Below are positions 1 through 6,492 of a stretch of 9,214 nt of DNA, piece by piece. Position numbers and translations under genes: made by a program. The notes beneath the pieces were generated by a model. That model saw only the letters and a list, made by a program, of their open reading frames with translations. It did no database searches and had not been told where the DNA came from. How positions within the stretch are numbered: position 1 is the stretch's first letter; each line of letters starts with the position of its first letter. The stretch comes from Desulfobacteraceae bacterium (GTDB taxonomy: Bacteria; Desulfobacterota; Desulfobacteria; Desulfobacterales; UBA11574). The stretch covers positions 1-9,214 of the forward strand of contig JABMQM010000116.1 of the NCBI GenBank assembly GCA_013203195.1. The letters are read 5' to 3'.

Positions 1-60
1 CGTCAGAGTTGTCTGGCTTTTTTATTAATTCAGTGGAGCAAAGCGACTCCATAACTCTTG

Positions 61-75
61 TCTGCCCCCGGCAGA
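61..75. repeat. Short GC-rich hairpin downstream of menE
   Basis: A perfect 6-bp inverted repeat, TCTGCC and GGCAGA around a CCC spacer, lies 70 nt beyond the menE stop codon. Its core TGCCCCCGGCA recurs exactly at 1772-1782 on the other side of menE. No run of T follows on the minus strand, so it is not a standard intrinsic terminator. It could be a weak 3' end of the men transcript or a short dispersed repeat. The rest of 1-144 shows no gene. Confidence 0.35.
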
Positions 76-144
76 TTAGGCATTTTAGCTCACTTTAGGC
101 ACTTCTAACTTGTCCGGCTTGCAGGAGAGCAGCCCCTATCAGGA

Positions 145-1611
145 TTAAACCAAAGCCGGGTCTTCTGTGCCCGGATCTTTACTTAAGCTTGCCGCCAGGT
201 CGGCAAAATCCCGCCGGTTCGGTTTTAAGCCACTCTGATCTATGCTGTCCGGCCACTCATACAGCCTGTCCGGAATTTTAAAACGAGGAAGATGTTTTTC
301 CAAAAAAGGGATGATCTCTTCCATCGCTATTTGCTGCTTTTGTCTTAGTTTGACAAAGGCAATCGGTCTGTGCCCGTATTTATCACTTTTAACCGGTACA
401 ACCATGACATCTTCAATAGCAGGCAACCGCGCTAAAACCCCTTCAATTTCTTCCGGTTGAATATTCTCCCCGCCGGAAATAAACATGTTATCCTTGCGTC
501 CCGTGACGGTGAGATAGCCGTCTTGGTCGATGTCGCCCAGGTCGGCAGTTCCAAACCATCCGTCTGCATCAAAAGGTGTTATCAAAGCATCCTTTTCGAC
601 ATACCCTTTAAAGCGGGTCTTTCCGCGAACAAGGATTTCGCTTTCCTTAGATATTTTAATTTCTCGATGCGTCAGAATGCGGCCGGATGTAAACAGCTTT
701 TCCGGCGCATCGTCCAAAGCGGTAGTGGTTACTTGGGAAGCCATTTCAGTCAAACCGTAGGTGGTGTATAAATTCAGGCCTTTTTGCTTGGCCTGGATGA
801 TCAATTTTTGAGGAATAGAGCTTCCCCCCAGCAAAAAACTCCTCAGACAGGTTGCTGTTTTATCTGCAACGGTTTCTTCCAAGAGGTTTTTTAACTGGGT
901 AGGTACCAGCGAAACATGGGTTACTTTGTGACGCTCGATTGCCTTGGCCGGCAGAGCATTTGCAGCCGGAACAACCACCGCCGCTCCGGATAATAGAGCG
1001 CGAAACAAGATGCCCATACCGCCGACATGGTATAGCGGAAGCGACAGCAGCCAGCGGTCACCCGGCCCCAGAGGCATATTTTGATTGGCACCCAGGGCGC
1101 TGTAATAATGATGGGCAAATGTATGTAACACCGCTTTGGGAACAGAGCTGCTTCCGGATGTGAACATAATGGCGGCATCCTGATCTAATTCGATTTCAGG
1201 CGGCCCGATAGTGTTCGCCGACATCTTCTGCTGGCTCAACAAGGACGACAGCTCAATAACTGTACCGTTATATAAATCTGAATTATGATGCAGGTCGGCA
1301 ACAATTTTCGTACAGTCGATTTTATCCAGCATGGCCGCGATGGTCTTGCGTGGAAAACGCGGGCTGATGGGGCAGGCAACGGCACTGATTTGAAAGACGG
1401 CCATTAACAACAGGATATATTCGATAGAATTGTTTGCAACGATCCCCAGGCGATCTTCTCGTTCGATCCCCATTTGAGCTAAATTGCCGGCTGTTGCGTT
1501 AACCAGCCGGAAGAACTCTGCATACGTGATTGCCCTGTCATCCCCGATCAGGGCCGGATGATCACCATACTTTTCGGCGGTGCTCTGCAAGGGGAAAGGA
1601 ATCCTTTTCAC
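145..1611 (-). CDS. menE: O-succinylbenzoate--CoA ligase (MenE)
   Basis: This 488-aa enzyme activates o-succinylbenzoate with ATP and joins it to CoA, supplying the substrate of MenB in cytoplasmic menaquinone synthesis. The acyl-adenylate-forming (ANL) fold is clear. There is a P-loop TSGSSSVPK at residues 151-159, YGLTE at 285-289, the ribose-binding Asp in TADLGD at 355-360, and the hinge segment GRKDNMFISGGEN at 371-383. The C-terminal catalytic lysine is K463 in SGLKPNR. The P-loop has Ser where Gly is usual (SGS-T-G-x-PK). The length is normal for MenE. The start is GTG, with AGAGGA three bases upstream. It is the last gene of the men cluster and is separated from menC by 217 nt containing a repeat hairpin, so it may be partly uncoupled from the other genes. 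The identity rests on both the motifs and the operon context. Confidence 0.93.
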   Translation of the reverse strand: MKRIPFPLQSTAEKYGDHPALIGDDRAITYAEFFRLVNATAGNLAQMGIEREDRLGIVANNSIEYILLLMAVFQISAVACPISPRFPRKTIAAMLDKIDCTKIVADLHHNSDLYNGTVIELSSLLSQQKMSANTIGPPEIELDQDAAIMFTSGSSSVPKAVLHTFAHHYYSALGANQNMPLGPGDRWLLSLPLYHVGGMGILFRALLSGAAVVVPAANALPAKAIERHKVTHVSLVPTQLKNLLEETVADKTATCLRSFLLGGSSIPQKLIIQAKQKGLNLYTTYGLTEMASQVTTTALDDAPEKLFTSGRILTHREIKISKESEILVRGKTRFKGYVEKDALITPFDADGWFGTADLGDIDQDGYLTVTGRKDNMFISGGENIQPEEIEGVLARLPAIEDVMVVPVKSDKYGHRPIAFVKLRQKQQIAMEEIIPFLEKHLPRFKIPDRLYEWPDSIDQSGLKPNRRDFADLAASLSKDPGTEDPALV

Positions 1612-1684
1612 TAGTCCTCTATATAAACTTAGGTCTTAAAATTAGCATCAACCTTTTTATGGCACATTAAAGGCATCAACTCGC

Positions 1685-1768
1685 AGATACTGGATACTGG
1701 TTTCTGGATGCTTGATAAAAAAAATGCTGAAAAAATATCCAGTATCCAGCATCAGGCATCCAGCATCT
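1685..1768. repeat. Imperfect long hairpin built of degenerate 7-nt repeats (CTGGATR)
   Basis: The gap between menC and menE holds two 32-nt arms, 1685-1716 and 1737-1768, around a 20-nt A-rich loop. By eye 23 of 32 positions pair. A second register gives a tighter stem: 1686-1700 pairs with 1739-1753 at 14 of 15 positions, and the one exception becomes a G-U pair in the minus-strand transcript. Each arm is itself made of degenerate heptamers, CTGGATA or CTGGATG (TATCCAG or CATCCAG on the other strand). It codes for nothing. It lies inside the presumed men transcript and could fold there, but it looks more like a dispersed intergenic repeat than a terminator because no U-tract follows. Confidence 0.75.
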
Positions 1769-1770
1769 CT

Positions 1771-1783
1771 TTGCCCCCGGCAA
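1771..1783. repeat. Short hairpin TTGCC-CCC-GGCAA upstream of menE
   Basis: A perfect 5-bp stem with a CCC spacer lies 2 nt from the right arm of the heptamer hairpin. Its 11-nt core TGCCCCCGGCA is identical to that at 63-73, so the two copies flank menE. The function is unknown. Confidence 0.35.
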
Positions 1784-1828
1784 CCGAATCAGGATAGTGG
1801 GAACCTGTCGGTTTAAAACTAAGCTTCG

Positions 1829-2926
1829 CTATGCGAATTCTTCTAAAAGTTCCATTTTGATGTTGTTCATCAGGCTGGCATCATCGGCAAGCACAATCTT
1901 TCCAGCCTGAACCCGCATGGGCGGTTCCAATAAATCGTCTGCCAGCCAATCAAGGGTGTCAAGTCCCGCCGGCGTGCGGCCGCCGTCTATCACCGCCGCC
2001 ATGGAAGCCAGCGTGGCTATTCCCAGGGAGCTCTCAAACGCTGAACTGATTACCGGAGTTATGCCCTTGTCTTGGGCCGCCCGGGCAAAGCGCAGCGCCT
2101 GTTCAAATCCCAGAAGGGTCGGCTTGATAACAATGGCTTTTAAGGCAGGCCCCAGCGGCAAATCTGTGGGAGATATTTCCAGCACAGATTCATCGAGAGC
2201 CACCGGCAGGGGCGCCGAAGAATCTTTGATCAGTTTTTTTAATTGATCAAAGCTTTGCAGCGGCTCTTCAATATAGTCGACGTTAAACTGCACCGCACGC
2301 TGCATAAATTTCAGCGCGTCGTCAAGGTCCCAGGTGCGGTTGGCGTCGAGTCTTAAGAGGGTATCCTGACCGATTATGTTTCTGACACCGGCGACAATCT
2401 CGATATCTTCATCAAGGGATAATCGTCCCACTTTCAGCTTGAATGCTCGATATCCTTTTCCAAGCAGTGCAGTTGCCTTTGCTTCTATTTGCTCTTTGGT
2501 CCCACTTAAAAGTGCGTTGACGGCAACTTTTGCTGCCGCCTTGGCATCAAGCAATCGATGCAGCCCCAATTGTTTTGACACTGCCTGCATGTTGAGCACC
2601 GCCGATTCGAGACCGAATCTCACCGAGGCTGAGAGGTTAAATCCGCCCAACCAGTCTTCAAAGCCGCCGTTGAGCAGTTCAAGATTCGGCGGGATTGCAC
2701 CTTTTGTTATTGCTGACGGCAGCAGTGCCAGTTCGCGGCCCGCCTGCTCTATGGTTTCCAGGCTGAAGCCGATTAGAGGTGATATTTCTCCCCAGCCGCA
2801 ATTGCCGCTTTCATCGGATAGCCGCACAACGAATCCCTCCCGAAGCTTTAAGATGTTGTTTTTTAGCGCCAGGGGTCGGTTAAGTCTGAGTCGAAACCGA
2901 TAGAGGGAAATTTCGGCGATTTTCAT
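1829..2926 (-). CDS. menC: o-Succinylbenzoate synthase (MenC), enolase superfamily
   Basis: MenC dehydrates SHCHC to o-succinylbenzoate. Numbering from an ATG at 2935 (368 aa), the enolase-superfamily residues are all present. They are the KxK motif K166/K168, the metal ligands D197 (LRLDANR), E223 or E224 (YIEEP) and D248 (ALDES), and the second catalytic lysine K271 (VIKPTLLG). These match the Lys-x-Lys, Asp, Glu, Asp, Lys set known for E. coli MenC. I prefer the start at 2926 (365 aa). It forms an ATGA overlap with the menA stop, and GGATGG lies a few bases upstream, whereas the 2935 ATG has no ribosome-binding site. Translational coupling to menA is therefore likely. The stop codon sits in the loop of a small inverted repeat, TTCGC-TAT-GCGAA (1825-1837). 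Dipeptide epimerases share this fold, but the men neighbours settle the assignment. Confidence 0.93.
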   Translation of the reverse strand: MKIAEISLYRFRLRLNRPLALKNNILKLREGFVVRLSDESGNCGWGEISPLIGFSLETIEQAGRELALLPSAITKGAIPPNLELLNGGFEDWLGGFNLSASVRFGLESAVLNMQAVSKQLGLHRLLDAKAAAKVAVNALLSGTKEQIEAKATALLGKGYRAFKLKVGRLSLDEDIEIVAGVRNIIGQDTLLRLDANRTWDLDDALKFMQRAVQFNVDYIEEPLQSFDQLKKLIKDSSAPLPVALDESVLEISPTDLPLGPALKAIVIKPTLLGFEQALRFARAAQDKGITPVISSAFESSLGIATLASMAAVIDGGRTPAGLDTLDWLADDLLEPPMRVQAGKIVLADDASLMNNIKMELLEEFA

Positions 2927-3804
2927 AAAATCCATCCAATGGAAAAGATCAGGCTGTAAAGCAGCAGCATTTTGCCGGTGGATTCAAGTACACGGTTTAA
3001 TATGATTCCTTCGGAAGTAAACACTGTTTTGATAGACGGTATCGCCGCCAGCAAAACCACAGATGTCAGCAGGGGGTAAAGGTGCTTGTCGTTGTTAAGG
3101 ACTAAAGCAAGCGGTATCAGACAGGCAATCGCAATCGATAGCAGGTATTCAACTTTTGAAAATGTAACGCCGAAACGTACTGCCAGGGTTTTTTTGCCGG
3201 CACGATGATCGCTTCGAACATCCCGCAAATTGTTTACCGTTAATATTGCCACGGAAAAGAGCCCGGGAGCCAGTCCGGATATAAGCACCGGCACAGAAAT
3301 TTGCAGCGTTTGCACATAATAGGTCCCGCCGACGGCGACGGGTCCGAAAAAAATGATCACGAAAAGTTCCCCCAAACCGACATAACCCAGGGGATACGGT
3401 CCGGCGGTATACAGAATACCGCAAAGAATCGAGAGCACGCCGATAATAAAAAGGGGCAACCCTGCACGCCAGATGAGATACGCGCCCGGTACAGCCGCCA
3501 GGGCAAAAACCACTATAAAGGCCGCCTTCATCGTTGGCGGCGGCACCAGGCCGGCCTGAACGACCCGGGTGGGACCGAGGCGGTCGGTTGCGTCGGCGCC
3601 GGTATAGTAGTCAAAGTAATCGTTGGCAAAATTGGTGCCGATCTGGATTAAAACCGCCCCAAGCAGCGCTGCTAATGCCGACACAATGTGCAGCCCGTCG
3701 CTTTCAAACGCCATAGCCGAACCGATAACCACCGGTGCCACCGACGCCCACAGTGTTTTGGGCCGCGCCGCATCAATCCAAATTTTTAGATTTGATCGTT
3801 CCAT
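2923..3804 (-). CDS. menA: 1,4-Dihydroxy-2-naphthoate polyprenyltransferase (MenA), UbiA family
   Basis: This 293-aa integral membrane protein attaches the polyprenyl tail to DHNA with loss of CO2, giving demethylmenaquinone. Both Asp-rich prenyl-diphosphate/Mg2+ motifs of the UbiA family are visible: NDYFD at residues 61-65, followed by D71 and D74, and NNLRDVRSD at 191-199. Between and after them lie about eight or nine hydrophobic segments. The N-terminal ARPKTLWASVAPVVIG is typical of MenA rather than of UbiA or of heme and chlorophyll prenyltransferases. The ATG at 3804 is the first start after an in-frame TAA directly upstream, and no Shine-Dalgarno sequence is visible before it, unlike menB. 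It overlaps menC by the ATGA and lies 36 nt from menB across a short octamer repeat. Confidence 0.93.
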   Translation of the reverse strand: MERSNLKIWIDAARPKTLWASVAPVVIGSAMAFESDGLHIVSALAALLGAVLIQIGTNFANDYFDYYTGADATDRLGPTRVVQAGLVPPPTMKAAFIVVFALAAVPGAYLIWRAGLPLFIIGVLSILCGILYTAGPYPLGYVGLGELFVIIFFGPVAVGGTYYVQTLQISVPVLISGLAPGLFSVAILTVNNLRDVRSDHRAGKKTLAVRFGVTFSKVEYLLSIAIACLIPLALVLNNDKHLYPLLTSVVLLAAIPSIKTVFTSEGIILNRVLESTGKMLLLYSLIFSIGWIL

Positions 3805-3814
3805 TTAACGTAAT

Positions 3815-3849
3815 AGTTCAGCCACAAAGCCACTAAGGCACTATGAACT
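3815..3849. repeat. Octamer repeat enclosed by a 6-bp inverted repeat at the menB-menA junction
   Basis: Three consecutive 8-nt units, CCACAAAG (3822-3829), CCACTAAG (3830-3837) and GCACTATG (3838-3845), fill most of the menB-menA spacer. The last unit runs across the menB stop codon (3841-3843). They are bounded by AGTTCA (3815-3820) and TGAACT (3844-3849), a perfect inverted repeat with a 23-nt loop. In the transcript this would place the menB stop and the region before menA on a hairpin. It may be a dispersed short repeat that inserted here, or a processing or coupling element. The sequence alone does not decide. Confidence 0.55.
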
Positions 3850-4662
3850 CCGGGTGAACTTCGAAAAATCCGGCTTGCGCTTTTCAAGAAAAGCATTGCG
3901 TCCTTCCTGACCTTCCGCGGTCATGTAAAACAGCATGGTGGCATGGCCGGCAAGTTCCTGGAGCCCCGCCTGGCCGTCACAATCGGCATTCATCGCTGCT
4001 TTCAGACAGCGGATGGCGACAGGTGAGTTCGCCAGAATTTCCCGGCACCAACCGATGGTTTCCTCCTCCAGCCTTTCCAGGGGTACCACGGTATTCACCA
4101 GGCCCATCTCCAGCGCCTGCTGCGCAGTATATTGGCGGCAGAGAAACCATATCTCCCGCGCCTTTTTCTGGCCGACCACCCTGGCCAGATAGCTGGAACC
4201 GTAACCGGCGTCGAATGAACCGACCCGCGGGCCGGTCTGGCCGAAGACAGCGTTATCGGCGGCAATGGTCAAGTCGCACATCAAAGTCAGAATGTTTCCG
4301 CCGCCGATGGCATAGCCGGCGACCATGGCTATCACAGGCTTGGGGCAGGTGCGGATCCGGCGTTGAAATTGAAGCACATTCAAATGATGGTCGCCTTTTT
4401 CATCTTGATACCCGGCTTCGCCGCGCACTCTCTGGTCGCCTCCGGAGCAAAAGGCTTTGTCGCCTTCACCGGTCAGTACAACGACGCCGACGGAGTTATC
4501 GGCGCGGGCGTCTGCCAAAGCCTCGATCATCTCATTGACCGTCAAGGGACGAAAGGCATTGCGCACTTCGGGACGATTGATGGTTATTTTGGCGATCCCC
4601 TCGGCCTGGTGATACTTAATGTCGGTAAATTTTTTACTTTCAGTCCAATTTATAGTAGCCAT
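3841..4662 (-). CDS. menB: 1,4-Dihydroxy-2-naphthoyl-CoA synthase (MenB), bicarbonate-type
   Basis: MenB closes OSB-CoA to DHNA-CoA in an intramolecular Claisen condensation. This is a 273-aa crotonase-fold protein. Oxyanion-hole segments are FCSGGDQ (71-77) and AGYAIGGGN (115-123). The diagnostic stretch GQTGPRVGSFDAGYG (141-155) contains the Gln-Thr-Gly that binds bicarbonate in E. coli-type MenB, with G144 in place of the Asp of the bicarbonate-independent type. The Ser (S149) and Asp (D151) of the active site follow. The C-terminal FYMTAEGQEGRNAF (245-258) supplies the conserved Tyr (Y246). The ATG at 4662 is preceded by AAGGA at a 6-nt spacing. That site lies inside the last codons of menH, only 3 nt away, so the two genes are probably translationally coupled. 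Enoyl-CoA hydratase is excluded by these MenB-specific motifs. Confidence 0.96.
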   Translation of the reverse strand: MATINWTESKKFTDIKYHQAEGIAKITINRPEVRNAFRPLTVNEMIEALADARADNSVGVVVLTGEGDKAFCSGGDQRVRGEAGYQDEKGDHHLNVLQFQRRIRTCPKPVIAMVAGYAIGGGNILTLMCDLTIAADNAVFGQTGPRVGSFDAGYGSSYLARVVGQKKAREIWFLCRQYTAQQALEMGLVNTVVPLERLEEETIGWCREILANSPVAIRCLKAAMNADCDGQAGLQELAGHATMLFYMTAEGQEGRNAFLEKRKPDFSKFTRSS

Positions 4663-4665
4663 ATT

Positions 4666-5454
4666 TTATCCTTTCAAAAACAGGGCAACCTGTTTAACAT
4701 ACTCGGTTCTATTTTCAAAATGCACGTTGTGACCGGCATCTGCAATAATTTTAACTTGCGCCCGGCGACACCTTGCAGCCGCTGCATGGGCAATCTGTAT
4801 ATATTTAGCGTCCTTTTCACCAACGATGCAAAGCACGTCAGCGCTTATTTGGTCAAGCATCTCCCAGAGCGGCGGCTGAACACCGGCGCCCATCAGTTGC
4901 AATGACAGGCTTAACATGCCGGCATCGTTTTTTATTCTTGCTTGAATCATTTCCTGATACGGTTTGCTTGCTTTATCTACAGATGAAAATATAGGCTGAC
5001 TATACCAGGTTTGCAAGAACTGGTTTAACGGCAGCGCTTCAAGTTGTCGGGCCATCTTGCGGTCATGTTTAACGCGCCCACGTCTTTCACGCTCTGTTTG
5101 TAAACCCGGCGAGGCGGATTCGATAATAATTTTCTCAAATCTTTCCGGGTAAAAAATCGCTAAATAGAAGGCCAGCCTACCCCCCATGGAATAAGACACC
5201 AGGTGACAAGTGCTAATATTGAGCGCATCAAGCCAAGCCATCAAATTGGCCGCACACTTTTCCATGCGGTAATCATCTTCATTTTGAACCACTGTTAGGC
5301 CATGCCCGGGCAAGTCCACGACAATACAGTAAAAATTGTCGCTCATAAGAGGGACTATGGCCTCCCATTCGTCGGTATTTCCCATAAATCCGTGCAGAAA
5401 CAGCAAAGGGGGCTTTTCTTTATCGCCATACGTTGCGTAATGAAAACGCTTCAT
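4666..5454 (-). CDS. menH: 2-Succinyl-6-hydroxy-2,4-cyclohexadiene-1-carboxylate synthase (MenH), alpha/beta hydrolase
   Basis: This 262-aa alpha/beta-hydrolase is the probable MenH, which expels pyruvate from SEPHCHC (the MenD product) to give SHCHC. The triad is visible: S89 in SYSMGG, D215 in VGEKDAKY and H242 in AGHNVHFE. The oxyanion segment HGFMGNTDEW is at 21-30 and DLPGHG at 47-52. Order, spacing and length match E. coli MenH. An in-frame TAA ends two codons before the ATG at 5454, so this is the only start; the ribosome-binding site is weak. It is the first gene of the visible cluster, and about 400 nt of non-coding DNA lies upstream where menD might be expected. The fold alone would allow another esterase or hydrolase, but the position next to menB supports MenH. 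Confidence 0.88.
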   Translation of the reverse strand: MKRFHYATYGDKEKPPLLFLHGFMGNTDEWEAIVPLMSDNFYCIVVDLPGHGLTVVQNEDDYRMEKCAANLMAWLDALNISTCHLVSYSMGGRLAFYLAIFYPERFEKIIIESASPGLQTERERRGRVKHDRKMARQLEALPLNQFLQTWYSQPIFSSVDKASKPYQEMIQARIKNDAGMLSLSLQLMGAGVQPPLWEMLDQISADVLCIVGEKDAKYIQIAHAAAARCRRAQVKIIADAGHNVHFENRTEYVKQVALFLKG

Positions 5455-5491
5455 GAATTATACTTCACTTTTGATAAAGATGCGCATTGTG

Positions 5492-5497
5492 ATTATA
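5492..5497 (-). promoter_or_regulatory. Candidate -10 box of the men operon promoter
   Basis: A perfect TATAAT on the minus strand lies 37 nt upstream of the menH start and would give a leader of about 30 nt. No good -35 is found at 16-18 nt (the sequence there is CCAACG or similar), so either an activator is needed or the match is chance in AT-rich DNA. Confidence 0.3.
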
Positions 5498-5579
5498 GCG
5501 GTTTTCAAAAATACGTTGGGGTTTCCGCCGCCGGATAATTTCGGTTAGATCGGCAAAAACTCACAAATAAAAGCGTGTA

Positions 5580-5666
5580 AAAGCGAACATTGCTATGGCC
5601 TTAAGTATACATTGCCGGGATATGAACTTCCTCCTTTAATGGGAGCATCTTTATGATGTTCGCTTT
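5580..5666. repeat. Inverted repeat AAAGCGAACAT ... ATGTTCGCTTT upstream of the men cluster
   Basis: The 11-nt arms at 5580-5590 and 5656-5666 are exact reverse complements, 65 nt apart. They lie in the 404-nt non-coding stretch between menH and the 68-aa gene. The weak minus-strand reading frame crossing this region (5601-5864) has no ribosome-binding site and no recognisable protein character, so I do not call it. The spacing suits two sites for a looping regulator, or the ends of a decayed element, better than a simple RNA hairpin. Confidence 0.4.
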
Positions 5667-5746
5667 AACGCGCTCTAATTTGTTCAGACAGCTTCTCGAC
5701 CTAAACGAAATCATCCGGCGCTTACTGAAAATTAGTAAAGTTAACG

Positions 5747-5759
5747 GTTCAATCTGAAC
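5747..5759. promoter_or_regulatory. Operator-like palindrome GTTCA-ATC-TGAAC
   Basis: A perfect 5-bp inverted repeat with a 3-nt centre lies 100 nt upstream of the 68-aa gene, in AT-rich sequence. The GTTC-N5-GAAC form resembles a dimeric repressor site, but I cannot match it to a known regulator. Weaker inverted repeats are next to it (TTACT/AGTAA at 5722-5738). Confidence 0.3.
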
Positions 5760-5858
5760 ATTATTATGATAATCGCTATATTTGTTCCAAATAGCTAAAG
5801 TTTTAATAATAAATTCCGATAATAAATATAGGAGGATTAACATAGAGAGGATAGAGAA

Positions 5859-6065
5859 ATGCATTTAGTAGTTGGGGAAATAAAACATGCCGCCAATAAT
5901 TCGTCTAAGAAAAGGAGTGCTTCTCCGGATGGTAAACCGGCACGCTCCAAGGAAAGACGCAAGAGCAGACATGATCGCCGAAAAAGCTCAAGAGATGGGG
6001 TTTTTGTATCATTTTCTTTTAAAAATGATCGGCGTGTTCTGCGTGCACGAAGACAAGCTCAATAA
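5859..6065 (+). CDS. Small arginine-rich protein, function unknown (68 aa)
   Basis: This 68-aa basic protein has about 13 Arg and 8 Lys. The central part has a 7-residue period: ERRKSRH (32-38), DRRKSSR (39-45), then D46-G. A hydrophobic stretch GVFVSFSF (47-54) follows, and then a second DRR cluster (57-65). No signal peptide or membrane helix is seen. The ATG is preceded by GAGG at 8 nt (AGAGAGGATAGAGAA). A stronger AGGAGG at 5831-5836 has no usable start at the right distance. A 9-bp perfect hairpin overlaps its stop codon. The pattern resembles small [DE]RR-rich proteins that I recall from Desulfobacterales; this is memory, not a search. A second frame (5887-6102, 71 aa, with its own GGGGA) overlaps almost all of it and cannot be excluded as the true gene. 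The charge could suit nucleic-acid or membrane-lipid contact. Confidence 0.55.
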   Translation: MHLVVGEIKHAANNSSKKRSASPDGKPARSKERRKSRHDRRKSSRDGVFVSFSFKNDRRVLRARRQAQ

Positions 6066-6084
6066 AATCGAGTTACGATTTTAT
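6062..6084. repeat. Perfect 9-bp hairpin over the stop codon of the 68-aa gene
   Basis: ATAAAATCG (6062-6070) and CGATTTTAT (6076-6084) pair perfectly around AGTTA, and the TAA stop lies in the left arm. It may act as a transcript end or stabiliser; the T-run is inside the stem rather than after it, so a normal intrinsic terminator is doubtful. A close relative of its core lies at 8449-8467. Confidence 0.5.
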
Positions 6085-6183
6085 GCGTCTGAGGCGAATT
6101 AACAAAACTCCTGCAGCCTCGCCACGGCGGGACCCCAGAGAGCTTCCAATCTGCCATTTCATTGATTTAATCGCAATTCCGGC

Positions 6184-6219
6184 CACAATCTTTGTGCTTA
6201 TCCTACCTAATTGTATATA
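6184..6219 (+). promoter_or_regulatory. Candidate promoter with overlapping palindrome upstream of the 48-aa gene
   Basis: TTGTGC (6192-6197) and TATATA (6214-6219) are 16 nt apart and could be -35 and -10 elements, with a leader of about 80 nt. The -35 matches poorly. CACAA-TCT-TTGTG (6184-6196), a perfect short inverted repeat, overlaps it and could be an operator. Confidence 0.3.
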
Positions 6220-6304
6220 AAAATTAAAGATTTATTACAAGATGCCGATATACTTATTAAAGGTCTCTTGGGTGATCTGTATTGATTTGTTAAGGAGAAA
6301 CGAC

Positions 6305-6451
6305 ATGGTACTGGGTACAATTGTGGGTGTGACACTTCTTTTTTATGTCTTTGTAGCAGCTTGCCTTTATCTAAAGCCCGAAATGTCGGAATTACCGGGT
6401 TGTGAAGAAGAGGGTTCCAAAAGTTCGGGAATGGAAACCCATACAATTTAG
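6305..6451 (+). CDS. Small single-pass membrane protein, unknown (48 aa)
   Basis: I place the start at the ATG at 6305 because AAGGAG lies 7 nt before it (TTAAGGAGAAACGAC). The reading frame extends back to 6242, but that start has no ribosome-binding site. The 48-aa product has one transmembrane helix (about residues 3-23, VLGTIVGVTLLFYVFVAACL), then a short acidic tail with C33 and CEEEG. It has the build of small accessory subunits of membrane complexes or transporters, but no partner is encoded beside it and I cannot name a family. It stands alone between the arginine-rich gene and the convergent Nudix gene. Confidence 0.65.
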   Translation: MVLGTIVGVTLLFYVFVAACLYLKPEMSELPGCEEEGSKSSGMETHTI

Positions 6452-6492
6452 AATTTAGAATAAAACTCCCGGCAGTCCCGATTAGGGGAATC

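Noticed and set aside
2376..2903. Long plus-strand open frame (175 aa) opposite menC
   Set aside because: It is an antisense shadow of menC with a Ser/Pro-rich composition and no ribosome-binding site.
4023..4905. Plus-strand open frames of 171 and 180 aa opposite menB and menH
   Set aside because: They are antisense to well-supported genes and have no family features.
5831..5836. Strong AGGAGG as ribosome-binding site of an unseen gene
   Set aside because: The codon at the right distance is ATA, and that frame stops after eight codons. The ATG at 5859 uses the later GAGG instead.
5601..5864. 87-aa minus-strand reading frame in the men upstream gap
   Set aside because: There is no ribosome-binding site and no recognisable domain. 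It crosses inverted repeats and very AT-rich DNA, and its start overlaps the 68-aa gene.
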